A stretch of DNA of 17,119 bases from JAUWTJ01 sp965603015 (GTDB lineage: Bacteria > Pseudomonadota > Alphaproteobacteria > M2410), in contig CBFDBJ010000074.1 of NCBI GenBank assembly GCA_965603015.1, forward strand, positions 1 through 17,119, given 5' to 3'. The notes below the pieces were generated by a model. That model ran no database searches. It was not told the DNA's origin and was given only the letters and a program-made list of their open reading frames with translations. The stretch's first letter is position 1. Each line of letters starts with the position of its first letter. Positions 4,900 to 13,814 of this stretch are shown here, one piece after another. The position numbers and the translations under genes were made by a program.

Positions 4900-6198
4900 A
4901 TGACTTCCGAAACCTGGCAGACTTTTGAAGAGACAATGACGCGGCTGGGCGTGGCAGGCCCTGTGGCAGTTGGCGTGTCGGGCGGCGCTGACAGCATGGC
5001 TCTGCTGCATCTGCTTAGTGCCTGGAACAAGTCAGCGGGAAAGCAGTTGGAGCTGACGGCTTTAACTGTGGATCATGGCCTACGTGCGGGGAGTGAGAGT
5101 GAGGCCGTCGCCGTCAGCGCCTGGGCGAGGGATCTGGGGATCAAACACTGTACGTTGATGTGGGACGGCAAGAAACCTTCGAGCAATATTGAAGCTGCTG
5201 CGCGTGAGGCGCGCTATCGGCTTATTGGCGAATGGTGTCTTGAGAATTTTGTTCAGACCTTTTTGACAGCACATCATTTTGACGATCAGGCGGAAACGTT
5301 TTTGATGCGCCTGGCGCGGGGAAGCGGTGTAACTGGTCTTTCAGCCATGGCAGAAGAACGTTCCCTTGGAGGAGCCTTTGGATCCATTCGGTTGCTGCGC
5401 CCCTTATTGCAAATCTCAAAAAGAGAGCTGACGGCGCTTCTTGAAGACGTCCAACAGCCCTGGCTGGAAGACCCATCCAACGAGGATGATGCTTTTACAC
5501 GATCTCGCCTGCGAAATATGCGCGAAACTTTCGAAAGTCTCGGGCTGACTGCGGAGCGGATTGTCGCGACGGCGACCCGGATGTCCGAGGCCAATGTGGT
5601 ACTCGAACGGGCTGCAGATCGTTTTTGGCAACAGGCTGCGTTTGTGTCGCCTTATGGGGAGGTGGTCATAGATCGTGAGGCGCTCCTGGAAATTGATGCC
5701 GATACGAGACGCCGTGTTCTCGCCCACGCCTTGAAAACAGTCTCGGGGGCGAATTTCGGGCCGCGCTATGAGCGTCTTCTCAGACTGGAGAGGACCATCG
5801 GAGATAACCAGACAGGCAGGGGGGTTACGCTGCACGGCTGCAAGGTGAGTGACCAGGATGGCGCCCTCTCTATAATTCGGGAAGTTGGCCGCGAAGATGC
5901 GCCGTCGCCGGCTCGAGGCGACAAGGGGCTCTGGGATGGTCGGTTTTATATCGAGTGGGCCGATCAGGCCGGGGGCGGGCTCGAGAGTGAGAGGGGCGGT
6001 AATATGGAAATTCGCGCCCTTGGGGGGGCCGGGTTGAAATCTCTGCGGGATCAGAATTGGGCCATGCCGGAAGGGACGCCGCGCCGTGACATTCTTCTGA
6101 CCCTTCCGGCCGGCTGGCAGGGAGATCAGCTCATTTGCGCGCCCTTGTTGGGTTTCGGACCCGGTCTCTTTAAGGCCCGTTTCATGTTATTTGCATAA
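4900..6198 (+). CDS. tilS: tRNA(Ile)-lysidine synthetase TilS
   Basis: TilS ligates lysine to C34 of the CAU-anticodon isoleucine tRNA using ATP, changing its codon reading from AUG to AUA and its identity from Met to Ile. It is an essential cytosolic enzyme. The 432-residue product has the N-type ATP-pyrophosphatase PP-loop SGGADS at residues 27-32 and the family segment TVDHGLR near 56-62. It continues with a LTAHHFDDQAETFLMRLARG stretch characteristic of TilS and a conserved C-terminal region. The ATG follows an AGGGGC ribosome site. In many Alphaproteobacteria tilS sits directly upstream of ftsH, as here, usually behind tol-pal genes rather than flagellins. Confidence 0.95.
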   Translation: MTSETWQTFEETMTRLGVAGPVAVGVSGGADSMALLHLLSAWNKSAGKQLELTALTVDHGLRAGSESEAVAVSAWARDLGIKHCTLMWDGKKPSSNIEAAAREARYRLIGEWCLENFVQTFLTAHHFDDQAETFLMRLARGSGVTGLSAMAEERSLGGAFGSIRLLRPLLQISKRELTALLEDVQQPWLEDPSNEDDAFTRSRLRNMRETFESLGLTAERIVATATRMSEANVVLERAADRFWQQAAFVSPYGEVVIDREALLEIDADTRRRVLAHALKTVSGANFGPRYERLLRLERTIGDNQTGRGVTLHGCKVSDQDGALSIIREVGREDAPSPARGDKGLWDGRFYIEWADQAGGGLESERGGNMEIRALGGAGLKSLRDQNWAMPEGTPRRDILLTLPAGWQGDQLICAPLLGFGPGLFKARFMLFA

Positions 6199-6202
6199 AC
6201 TG

Positions 6203-6238
6203 TCTCTGTTTAAAGGCTCATTCGGTGTCAAACAGAGA
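6203..6238. repeat. Inverted repeat in the tilS-ftsH gap
   Basis: TCTCTGTTT (6203-6211) is the reverse complement of AAACAGAGA (6230-6238), with 18 bases between. It starts 4 bases after the tilS stop. The long loop and the absence of a T-run make it a poor terminator, and an operator or mRNA-end structure is equally possible. Confidence 0.35.
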
Positions 6239-6375
6239 ATTAGGGACTGGTAATAGTGTCTTGGCTCCTTATCTGATGATATGCTACCCGGGTCAGGACA
6301 GCGGCCCCATTTGTGTGGCGGGGATCTGACAGCCCTTGAAAGTCCTGTTCAACCTGGACAGCGGAAGGAATAAAT

Positions 6376-8292
6376 GTGAATAACACGCGTAATCTGGCAC
6401 TCTGGCTGATCATAGCTTTACTATTGGTTGTTTTGTTCAACTTGTTTTCGGGGACCAAAGGGGAGCAGCCCTCCGCTGAGATTACCTACAGTGAATTCCT
6501 CCAAAAGCTCGATTCCGGGCAAATAAAGGAAGTGTTCATCCAGAGCGATAAGGTCAACGGGACCTATATTGATGGATCGAGCTTTGTATCGATTGCGCCG
6601 TGGGATCCGTCGCTTGTCGGACGTCTTGAGACGGCCGGGATCGAATTTTCCGGCGCCCGAGACGATGGTGAGGGATCGCTTGTTGGTATCCTGCTGAACT
6701 GGTTGCCGATGTTCGTTATTCTCGCAATCTGGATTTTTGTTCTCAGACAAATGCAGGCGGGGAGTGGCAAGGCCATGGGCTTTGGCAAGTCGAAAGCCAA
6801 GCTCCTTACCGAAGGCCAGGGTAATGTGACCTTTGAGGATGTCGCCGGGATCGACGAGGCCAAGGAAGAGCTTCAGGAAATTGTTGAGTTCTTGCAGGAC
6901 CCTGGCAAGTTCCAGAAACTTGGCGGCAAGATACCAAAGGGCGCTTTGCTTATCGGACCTCCGGGAACCGGTAAGACATTGCTTGCCCGAGCGATTGCCG
7001 GGGAGGCGCGGGTGCCGTTCTTCACCATCTCAGGCTCTGACTTTGTTGAAATGTTTGTTGGCGTTGGTGCAAGCCGCGTCCGCGATATGTTCGAACAGGC
7101 CAAGCGGAATGCACCGTGCATTGTCTTCATCGATGAAATTGACGCCGTGGGGCGTCATCGTGGCGCCGGTCTTGGCGGCGGTAATGACGAGCGCGAGCAA
7201 ACCTTGAACCAGTTGCTGGTTGAGATGGACGGTTTTGAATCCAATGAGGGTGTCATCCTGATCGCGGCCACCAACCGGCCTGACGTTCTGGACCCGGCTC
7301 TCTTGCGTCCCGGTCGTTTTGATCGGCAGGTCACAGTGCCAAATCCGGACATTATTGGCCGCGAAAAAATCCTGCGGGTTCATATCCGCAAGATACCGAT
7401 TGCGCCTGACGTCAACATTCGCACTATTGCCCGCGGTACGCCCGGATTTTCCGGTGCGGATCTGGCCAATCTCGCGAATGAAGCCGCCTTGCTTGCGGCG
7501 CGGCGCAACAAACGTCTTGTGACGATGTCGGATTTTGAAGACGCCAAGGACAAGGTCATGATGGGGGCAGAGCGCCGCTCCATGGTTATGGATGACGACG
7601 AAAAGAAGATGACGGCCTATCATGAAGGCGGTCATGCTTTGGTGGCACTCCACACACCTGGATCAGATCCTGTGCACAAGGCAACAATCATCCCGCGTGG
7701 TCAGGCTTTGGGCATGGTTATGCAGTTGCCTGAACGAGATCAGCTTTCCTTCAAACGGCAACAAATGACATCGCGTCTTGCGGTTATGATGGGTGGCCGC
7801 GTGGCGGAAGAGCAGGTCTTTGGTTACGAGCAGGTGTCGTCGGGTGCCGGGTCGGACATTTCTCAAGCGACCAAGCTGGCACGGGCCATGGTTACCCAGT
7901 GGGGTATGTCCGATTTGCTCGGACCACTCACGTATGGCGACAATCAGCAGGAAGTTTTCCTCGGCCATTCTGTTGCCCAAACACAAAATGTCTCTGATGA
8001 GACGGCCCGTAAAATCGACACTGAGGTCAGACGGTTTGTCGACGACGGCTATCAGACAGCCGAGCGTATTTTGACCGACCATCGTGACGAGCTGGAAATT
8101 ATTGCTCAGGGCCTTCTTGAATATGAAACCCTGTCGGGTGATGAGATTATGGCCCTGCTGAAAGGCAAGCCGCCAACACGCGAGGATCTTGACGATATCA
8201 GTGATCCATCGCAACCGTCCGGCTCGGTGCCTTCTGCCGGGCACAAGGCGGGCGGAACGGGTCTTGGTGACGCCGAGCCACAGCCAACCTGA
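6376..8292 (+). CDS. ftsH: ATP-dependent zinc metalloprotease FtsH
   Basis: A membrane-anchored AAA+ protease that degrades misfolded membrane proteins and short-lived regulators, working as a hexamer at the inner membrane. At 638 residues it has the normal family length. Two membrane segments (about 7-24 and 103-123) flank a short periplasmic domain. The AAA domain shows Walker A GPPGTGKT (194-201), Walker B IVFIDE (249-254) and the second region of homology ATNRPD...RPGRFDR (298-317). The zinc site is HEGGH (416-420), with the likely third ligand Asp494. The Gly- and Pro-rich tail is variable, as is usual. The start is GTG 6376, because GGAAGGA lies just upstream and the protein then begins like other FtsH proteins. 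Confidence 0.98.
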   Translation: MNNTRNLALWLIIALLLVVLFNLFSGTKGEQPSAEITYSEFLQKLDSGQIKEVFIQSDKVNGTYIDGSSFVSIAPWDPSLVGRLETAGIEFSGARDDGEGSLVGILLNWLPMFVILAIWIFVLRQMQAGSGKAMGFGKSKAKLLTEGQGNVTFEDVAGIDEAKEELQEIVEFLQDPGKFQKLGGKIPKGALLIGPPGTGKTLLARAIAGEARVPFFTISGSDFVEMFVGVGASRVRDMFEQAKRNAPCIVFIDEIDAVGRHRGAGLGGGNDEREQTLNQLLVEMDGFESNEGVILIAATNRPDVLDPALLRPGRFDRQVTVPNPDIIGREKILRVHIRKIPIAPDVNIRTIARGTPGFSGADLANLANEAALLAARRNKRLVTMSDFEDAKDKVMMGAERRSMVMDDDEKKMTAYHEGGHALVALHTPGSDPVHKATIIPRGQALGMVMQLPERDQLSFKRQQMTSRLAVMMGGRVAEEQVFGYEQVSSGAGSDISQATKLARAMVTQWGMSDLLGPLTYGDNQQEVFLGHSVAQTQNVSDETARKIDTEVRRFVDDGYQTAERILTDHRDELEIIAQGLLEYETLSGDEIMALLKGKPPTREDLDDISDPSQPSGSVPSAGHKAGGTGLGDAEPQPT

Positions 8293-8316
8293 GGCACGGG
8301 ATATCTAAAGGTCAAT

Positions 8317-9354
8317 ATGGCCAAGCTCTACCATCGTCCTGTGGACTTCCTTGAAGGGGAGGCTTCCCTGCGCGCGCTTGATGCGGGTGGCGCTCTGCCG
8401 CTTGCGGGTGGCCGGATTTCCTTTCGAAGCGTAGAGGTGATGGATCGCTCGGGGGACCGGGAAATCGTTTCCGCCGCTGATTGGGCGAGATCTTCCGGTG
8501 AGACCTGTAAAAGAATTACGTCCGCGCGTGCCTCCCTTGCGGGTTTGCCAACAGATCGCGCCCTGGTGATGGCTGTTCTCAACGTTACGCCGGACTCATT
8601 TTCTGACGGTGGTGAGATTGACCATGGTGAAGACCTGATGGTTCGCGCGCGCAAGATGGCTGCCGAAGGTGCTGATATTTGGGATGTAGGCGGAGAATCA
8701 ACGCGGCCTGGATCAGACCCGGTTTCAATCAAAGAGGAGCTTGCCCGCATTCTGCCGGCGGTCGCAGCGTTGTCGGATGAGGGCACTCTGCCGATTTCTA
8801 TCGACAGCCGAAAGCCGGAAGTTTTCGCAGAGGCCATCGGGGCGGGCGCGCGGATCATCAATGATGTCTCTGCTCTGAGCTGGTCCCCGGGATCTTTAGA
8901 TACTGCTGCCAATGCGGCGGTGCCGGTTATCTTGATGCATGCCCTGGGGAATCCCAAGACGATGCAGGATGACCCCAGATATGACAATGTGCTCCTGGAT
9001 GTCTATGACTGGCTTGAAGAGCGCATCGAAGTTTGCGCCGCCGCCGGCATTGACCGTGCGCGCCTTGTTGTCGATCCTGGTATTGGTTTCGGCAAGAACC
9101 TGGCACATAATCTTGCCCTCCTGAGAGGTCTGTCCCTTTTTCACGGGTTGGGATGTCCAATTCTTTTGGGAGCCTCGCGCAAAAGCTTCATTCATAAACT
9201 TCGCCCGTCATCGGAGCCAAAGGGTCGCCTTGGTGGGTCTCTTGCCAGCGTCCTTGCGGGCAGGGCACAGGGCGTTCAAATTTTCCGGGTCCACGATGTT
9301 CACGAGACTGTTGAGGCTCTCGGGGTGGCTGAGGCCATCGCCAACGCGGTATAA
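8317..9354 (+). CDS. folP: Dihydropteroate synthase FolP
   Basis: FolP condenses p-aminobenzoate with 6-hydroxymethyl-7,8-dihydropterin diphosphate to give dihydropteroate in folate synthesis; it is the target of sulfonamides. The 345-residue protein contains the pterin-binding signatures MAVLNVTPDSFSDGG (85-99) and GGESTRPG (125-132), DPGIGFGK (253-260) and the GASRKSF loop (285-291). About 80 residues precede the catalytic barrel, longer than in E. coli. The ATG follows an AAAGG ribosome site, and only 24 bases separate it from ftsH, so the two are probably co-transcribed. Confidence 0.96.
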   Translation: MAKLYHRPVDFLEGEASLRALDAGGALPLAGGRISFRSVEVMDRSGDREIVSAADWARSSGETCKRITSARASLAGLPTDRALVMAVLNVTPDSFSDGGEIDHGEDLMVRARKMAAEGADIWDVGGESTRPGSDPVSIKEELARILPAVAALSDEGTLPISIDSRKPEVFAEAIGAGARIINDVSALSWSPGSLDTAANAAVPVILMHALGNPKTMQDDPRYDNVLLDVYDWLEERIEVCAAAGIDRARLVVDPGIGFGKNLAHNLALLRGLSLFHGLGCPILLGASRKSFIHKLRPSSEPKGRLGGSLASVLAGRAQGVQIFRVHDVHETVEALGVAEAIANAV

Positions 9355-9474
9355 CCCACCGGATAACCCGTAAAATCGACTTTCTGGCATTACAATCTAT
9401 GACATTGAAAGTGATTTGTTATAGTTATGCGCTAGGCTTACAACCCGGTGGAACAAGAGGATACGGACCCGGTT

Positions 9475-10839
9475 ATGGGAAAAATTGCTGAAGGGCCTGC
9501 GGAACTTTTTGGAACCGACGGGATACGGGGGACCTCCAATCTCCACCCCATGACGGCGGAAATTGCCCTCAAGGTTGGCATGGCTGCGGGCACGATCTTT
9601 ACCCGCGGTGCGCATCGCCACAAAGTGGTCATCGGCAAGGATACGCGGCTCTCCGGCTATATGTTTGAGCCTGCGCTGGTTGCCGGTTTTACATCTGTGG
9701 GGATGGATGCGATCTTCTTTGGTCCTCTACCGACACCTGCGGTGGCCATGTTGACCCGATCCCTGCGCGCCGATTTGGGCGTTATGATCACAGCCTCACA
9801 TAATTCGTATGAAGACAATGGTATCAAGCTCTTTGGTCCTGACGGATATAAACTGTCCGATAGTGTGGAAGAGGAAATTGAGGCATTGGTCGCTGGCGGG
9901 ACAGATCACATGGCTGCGTCTCCCTCAAATCTTGGGCGCGCCAAGAGGATTGAGGATGCCCAGGCGCGATACATTGAATTTGCCAAGGCCACGTTCCCCA
10001 GACACCTGCGTCTTGATGGCATCAAGATCGTGATCGACTGCGCCAATGGTGCTGCCTACAAGGTTGCTCCGGCAGTGCTTTATGAACTTGGTGCAGAGGT
10101 CATTCCTATTGGTGTGGAGCCGGACGGTTTTAATATCAACAAAGGTTGCGGTTCCACGTCCACTGATCTGATGTGTGAGACTGTGCGAAAAGAAGGTGCT
10201 GACCTTGGTATTGCTCTTGATGGCGATGCAGACCGCGTATTAATTGCCGATGAAACAGGCCGGTTGATCGATGGTGATCAATTGATGGCGCTTATCGGCC
10301 AGTCCTGGTCGGCGACTGACAGGTTGTCGGCAGGAGGCATTGTCACGACGGTTATGTCCAACCTCGGGCTGGAGAAATACATCGAAGGTCTCGGGTTGAC
10401 CATGGTGCGCACGCAGGTTGGCGACCGGTCTGTTGTCAAACACATGCGCGAACATGGTTTCAATGTCGGCGGTGAACAATCCGGCCATATTGTCCTGAGT
10501 GATTTTACGACCACTGGCGACGGCCTGGTGGCTGCGCTGCAGGTGCTTGAGGTTATTCAAAAGACTGGCAAGAAAGTTAGCGAGGCCTGTCACCTGTTTG
10601 ACCCCTATCCGCAGGTCTTGCAAAGTGTGCGCTATGGAAAATGCCAACCACTCGAGGACAATAAAGTACAAAAGGCTATTAAAGCCGGCGAGACACGTCT
10701 CAACAAAGGCGGTCGGCTGCTCATTAGGAAGTCCGGAACAGAACCTCTTATTCGTGTTATGGGCGAAGGTGAGGACGAAGCGATTGTCAAATCTGTTGTC
10801 GGTGATATCTGTGGGGCCATTGAAGCAGCGGCCGGATAA
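9475..10839 (+). CDS. glmM: Phosphoglucosamine mutase GlmM
   Basis: GlmM converts glucosamine-6-phosphate to glucosamine-1-phosphate on the way to UDP-GlcNAc, which feeds peptidoglycan, lipid A and, in this window, the PseB reaction. From ATG 9475 it has 454 residues. It shows FGTDGIRG near the N-terminus, the phosphoserine loop TASHN (Ser108), the metal loop DGDADR (249-254), the sugar-binding GGEQSGH (332-338) and the C-terminal RKSGTEPLIRVM phosphate site. GTG 9448 would add nine residues. I prefer the ATG because family members start close to FGTDGIRG and GGA lies 7 bases upstream, but this is not certain. It follows folP by about 120 bases. Confidence 0.96.
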   Translation: MGKIAEGPAELFGTDGIRGTSNLHPMTAEIALKVGMAAGTIFTRGAHRHKVVIGKDTRLSGYMFEPALVAGFTSVGMDAIFFGPLPTPAVAMLTRSLRADLGVMITASHNSYEDNGIKLFGPDGYKLSDSVEEEIEALVAGGTDHMAASPSNLGRAKRIEDAQARYIEFAKATFPRHLRLDGIKIVIDCANGAAYKVAPAVLYELGAEVIPIGVEPDGFNINKGCGSTSTDLMCETVRKEGADLGIALDGDADRVLIADETGRLIDGDQLMALIGQSWSATDRLSAGGIVTTVMSNLGLEKYIEGLGLTMVRTQVGDRSVVKHMREHGFNVGGEQSGHIVLSDFTTTGDGLVAALQVLEVIQKTGKKVSEACHLFDPYPQVLQSVRYGKCQPLEDNKVQKAIKAGETRLNKGGRLLIRKSGTEPLIRVMGEGEDEAIVKSVVGDICGAIEAAAG

Positions 10840-10872
10840 TTCATCTGACCTTGTCTCGCCTGAGGGCATAAT

Positions 10873-11694
10873 ATGGGCGTGAGAAAATCTACAGAATATC
10901 AGGGACGCGTCTTGACGATCGCCGGATCGGACTCCGGCGGCGGGGCGGGTATTCAGGCGGATATCAAGACTATCTCGGCGCTTGGCGGGTATGCGATGAC
11001 CGCGATCACGGCATTGACCGCGCAGAACACAATCGGCATTGAAGACATTATCGAGGTCGACCCCGATTTTGTCGCCCTTCAGGCGCGCATGTGCCTCGAG
11101 GATATTGGCGCAGACGCCATCAAGATCGGGATGATGCCAACAGAGAATGTGATCCTGAAAATTTGCGCGCTGCTCGACGAGTGTGCTGCGGAGACCCCTG
11201 TTGTCGTCGACCCGGTCATGAGCGCGACCACAGGCCATGCGTTGTCGAATGAGACAAGTTTCAAGGCGCTGAGGGATGTGCTTCTGAAACGGTGCGCTGT
11301 TATCACACCAAATGTACCTGAAGCGGAGCGTTTGAGCGGCCTGGTGATTACTGACGTTGAAGGGATGATGGCGGCTGGTGCAGTGATCTGCGACATGGGG
11401 GCCAGGGCAGCGTTCATCACGGGCGGCCATCTTGAAGGGACCGAGATTCACGATGTCCTGATCGGCAACGGAATTTCGCACGTCTTTTCCGCCGTGAGGC
11501 TGGAGACGGGAAACACCCACGGCACCGGCTGTACGCTGGCATCGGCGCTGGCAACAGAGCTGGCCTTTGGCACGCCCTTGCCGGAGGCGGCGGAGAAGGC
11601 TCGCGACTTTGTCCGGGCTGCGATCAGCAATGCGGCGGGTCTGGGCAACAGCAACGGGCCGCTCAATCATCAGGTCAATGTTAAACGGCTGTAG
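10873..11694 (+). CDS. thiD: Hydroxymethylpyrimidine/phosphomethylpyrimidine kinase ThiD
   Basis: ThiD phosphorylates 4-amino-5-hydroxymethyl-2-methylpyrimidine and then its monophosphate, supplying the pyrimidine half of thiamine. The 273-residue ribokinase-fold protein has the substrate loop TIAGSDSGGGAGIQAD (15-30), VDPVM (112-116) and the anion-hole motif THGTGC (215-220) with the catalytic-type Cys220. The ATG follows a GAGGG ribosome site and lies 33 bases after glmM, so the two genes are probably in one unit. No other thiamine gene is visible nearby. Confidence 0.95.
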   Translation: MGVRKSTEYQGRVLTIAGSDSGGGAGIQADIKTISALGGYAMTAITALTAQNTIGIEDIIEVDPDFVALQARMCLEDIGADAIKIGMMPTENVILKICALLDECAAETPVVVDPVMSATTGHALSNETSFKALRDVLLKRCAVITPNVPEAERLSGLVITDVEGMMAAGAVICDMGARAAFITGGHLEGTEIHDVLIGNGISHVFSAVRLETGNTHGTGCTLASALATELAFGTPLPEAAEKARDFVRAAISNAAGLGNSNGPLNHQVNVKRL

Positions 11695-11778
11695 CAGAAG
11701 TCACAGCTTATTTGCTGGATGCATGCACTTTGCGTGATATATGCGGAGCCGAAATCTGGCATGGAAAAGGAGCGCGTC

Positions 11779-12588
11779 ATGAAACTCGATATTTATCAGG
11801 TTGATGCTTTTACGGATGAAGTCTTCAAGGGCAACCCCGCCGCTATCATGCCATTGGACACCTGGCTGGATGATGGGCTCATGCAATCAATTGCGTTTGA
11901 AAACAACCTCTCTGAAACTGCATTTTTCGTGAAGAACGACGAGCGCGGCGCGGGGCACTACGATCTTCGCTGGTTCACACCCGAGGTGGAGGTAGATCTG
12001 TGTGGTCATGCGACGCTGGCTTCGTCTCACGTTATCTGGATCAGGCTTGGCGAGATGGCGGACATGCTGACCTTTGCGACCAGGAGTGGTGATCTCAATG
12101 TGACGCGCGGTAAAGACGGATTTCTTGAAATGAATTTTCCGGCGCAGCGACCTGAAACGAGAGTTGAGGTTCCCGGGCTGGCAGACCTTCTCGGTACAAA
12201 GCCGGTCGAAACTTTTGATGGTCCCAGTTTGATGGCCGTGTTGTCCTCGGATGCGGACGTAAAGGCTCTTGATTTCAAGGTGAGTGACCTTGGAGCTGTG
12301 CTGGCGCCCGATTACGAGGCGGCCTTGATTGTCACGGCGGCGGGTAGCGGCGATGTAGACTGTGTCTCGCGTTTCTTTGTGCCCAGTGCCGGGATCGACG
12401 AAGATCCGGTCACCGGTTCCATTCACACATCCATCGTTCCCTATTGGGCCGACAAGCTGGGCAAGACCGACATCGTTGCGCATCAGGCATCAAGGCGCGG
12501 CGGGATGTTATATTGCACAGACGCGGGCGAACGCACGATTATCAGGGGCCGATGCACGGACTTCATGACGGGTGTTGTGGAGGTTTAG
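11779..12588 (+). CDS. PhzF-family isomerase-like protein
   Basis: A 269-residue member of the PhzF / diaminopimelate-epimerase-fold family. PhzF itself isomerises trans-2,3-dihydro-3-hydroxyanthranilate in phenazine synthesis, but most family members have unknown substrates and no phenazine genes are visible here. Family marks are the N-terminal DAFTDEVFKGNPAAI, the catalytic Glu46 in LSETAFF, DLCGHAT (73-79) and DEDPVTGS (207-214). ATG 11779 is chosen because AAGGAG lies 8 bases upstream and the protein then begins MKLDIYQVDAF as family members do; ATG 11719 would add 20 atypical residues. Its stop codon overlaps the stop of the convergent pseC by 4 bases. Confidence 0.88.
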   Translation: MKLDIYQVDAFTDEVFKGNPAAIMPLDTWLDDGLMQSIAFENNLSETAFFVKNDERGAGHYDLRWFTPEVEVDLCGHATLASSHVIWIRLGEMADMLTFATRSGDLNVTRGKDGFLEMNFPAQRPETRVEVPGLADLLGTKPVETFDGPSLMAVLSSDADVKALDFKVSDLGAVLAPDYEAALIVTAAGSGDVDCVSRFFVPSAGIDEDPVTGSIHTSIVPYWADKLGKTDIVAHQASRRGGMLYCTDAGERTIIRGRCTDFMTGVVEV

Positions 12589-13814
12589 AGCGTTTTGAGA
12601 GCCTCGACGACACGGTCAACATCGCCTGTCGTCATGTCCGCTGCGAGTGGCAGGCTGAGACTGCGCTCGTAATAGCGCATTGCGCCGGGCAGGGCAGGCT
12701 TGCCATAGAGTGACTGATAGTAGGGCTGCAGGGGAACCGGGATATAGTGGACCTGTGTCCCGATGCCCTGAGCCCGAAGCTTTTGCATCACCTCGCGACG
12801 AGACAAGCCAAGGGCGGCGAAGTCAAACAGCGCGACGCAGAGGTGCCAGCCTGTTTGATCAGGCGCGTGGCGGGTCACGGACCGGATGTTCGGGCCAAGA
12901 GCGCCCAGCTTTTCATCATATACTTGAACAAGCTCTCTGCGGCGTTTTACAAAACGATCTGCCTTTTTGAGCTGGCTTAATCCGAGGGCGCACTGGATAT
13001 CGGTTGCCCGGTAATTGAAGCCCAGCTCCTGCAGTTCGTGATACCAGGGGTTTGCTGTGTCGCCGTCGGTTGCCAGGTCCTGATTGAGGAAGTCGCCCGG
13101 CAGATGGGTGATCCCGTGAGAACGCAACATTTTGAGGCGCTTTGCCATGTCCGGATCTTGTGTTGTGATCATGCCGCCTTCGCCCATGGCGATGGTCTTG
13201 ACCGGATGGAAGGAAAACACCGTCAAATCCGTATGGCGGCAGGAGCCAATTTTGGTTCCGGATCGTGATGTGCCAATTGCGTGACAGGCATCGTCGACCA
13301 ATTTCAATCCGTGTTTGTCTGTCAGGTCACGAATGGATTCGATGTCTTCGCATTGTCCGCCGAGATGGACATTGAAGACGGCCTTGAGGCGGTTTGTGTC
13401 GGCTTTGGCGATGGCAGCTTGAAGATCGGCGGGCCGCATCAGTCCGGTGTCCGGATCGACATCGGCGAAGATGACATCAGCGCCAACGTAGCGCGCTGCA
13501 TTGGCGGTAGCGACAAATGTAATAGCCGGGACAATAACCTGATCCCCGGCTTTAAGGTCGAGGGCAAGCGCTGTCAGATGCAGCGCGGCCGTGCCGTTGG
13601 AAACAACGACCGCATGATCGACATCGACGTATTTGGCAAAGGCTTCCTCAAATTCGCTGACTTTGGGGCCCGTTGTCAAAAATGGCGACCGCAGTACTTC
13701 GACGACCGCAGCAATATCATCTTCCTCGATGACCTGGCGCCCATAGGGCAGGAAGTCATCGCCAGAGGTGGTGGAGCCGCGAGACGCGGGCGTTATGCCT
13801 GGTTTGGGAAGCAT
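12585..13814 (-). CDS. pseC: PseC-type sugar-nucleotide aminotransferase
   Basis: Predicted UDP-4-amino-4,6-dideoxy-N-acetyl-beta-L-altrosamine transaminase: a PLP enzyme using glutamate to aminate the 4-keto product of PseB, the second step to pseudaminic acid. The 409-residue protein belongs to the DegT/DnrJ/EryC1 fold. Visible marks are SNGTAALHLTALAL (72-85), the PLP-contact Asp175 in DDACHA, and the internal-aldimine Lys206 in FSFHPVKTIAMGEGG. The segment FNYRATDIQCALGLSQL is shared by the PseC group. The start overlaps the end of pseB by 22 bases, implying translational coupling. Without the partner, a different 4-keto-sugar aminotransferase would be possible; adjacency to PseB makes PseC the best call. 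Confidence 0.9.
   Translation of the reverse strand: MLPKPGITPASRGSTTSGDDFLPYGRQVIEEDDIAAVVEVLRSPFLTTGPKVSEFEEAFAKYVDVDHAVVVSNGTAALHLTALALDLKAGDQVIVPAITFVATANAARYVGADVIFADVDPDTGLMRPADLQAAIAKADTNRLKAVFNVHLGGQCEDIESIRDLTDKHGLKLVDDACHAIGTSRSGTKIGSCRHTDLTVFSFHPVKTIAMGEGGMITTQDPDMAKRLKMLRSHGITHLPGDFLNQDLATDGDTANPWYHELQELGFNYRATDIQCALGLSQLKKADRFVKRRRELVQVYDEKLGALGPNIRSVTRHAPDQTGWHLCVALFDFAALGLSRREVMQKLRAQGIGTQVHYIPVPLQPYYQSLYGKPALPGAMRYYERSLSLPLAADMTTGDVDRVVEALKTL

Noticed and set aside
6260..6286. Possible heat-shock (RpoH) promoter before ftsH (CTTGGC with a downstream TATGCT)
   Set aside because: Spacing is about 13 bases and no proper -10 match is found at the expected distance, so it is not supported.
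6296..6364. Direct repeats GGACAGCGG at 6296-6304 and 6356-6364 upstream of ftsH
   Set aside because: Only 9 bases long; the second overlaps the ribosome site region, and the pair could be chance.
9399..9425. Possible sigma-70 promoter before glmM (ATGACA, 15 bases, TATAGT)
   Set aside because: The spacer is short and the -35 is weak; folP read-through could supply glmM equally well.
10240..11670. 476-codon minus-strand open frame across glmM and thiD
   Set aside because: It is antisense to two clear enzymes, spans the gap between them and has no domain signature. Stop-poor antisense frames are common in GC-rich coding DNA.
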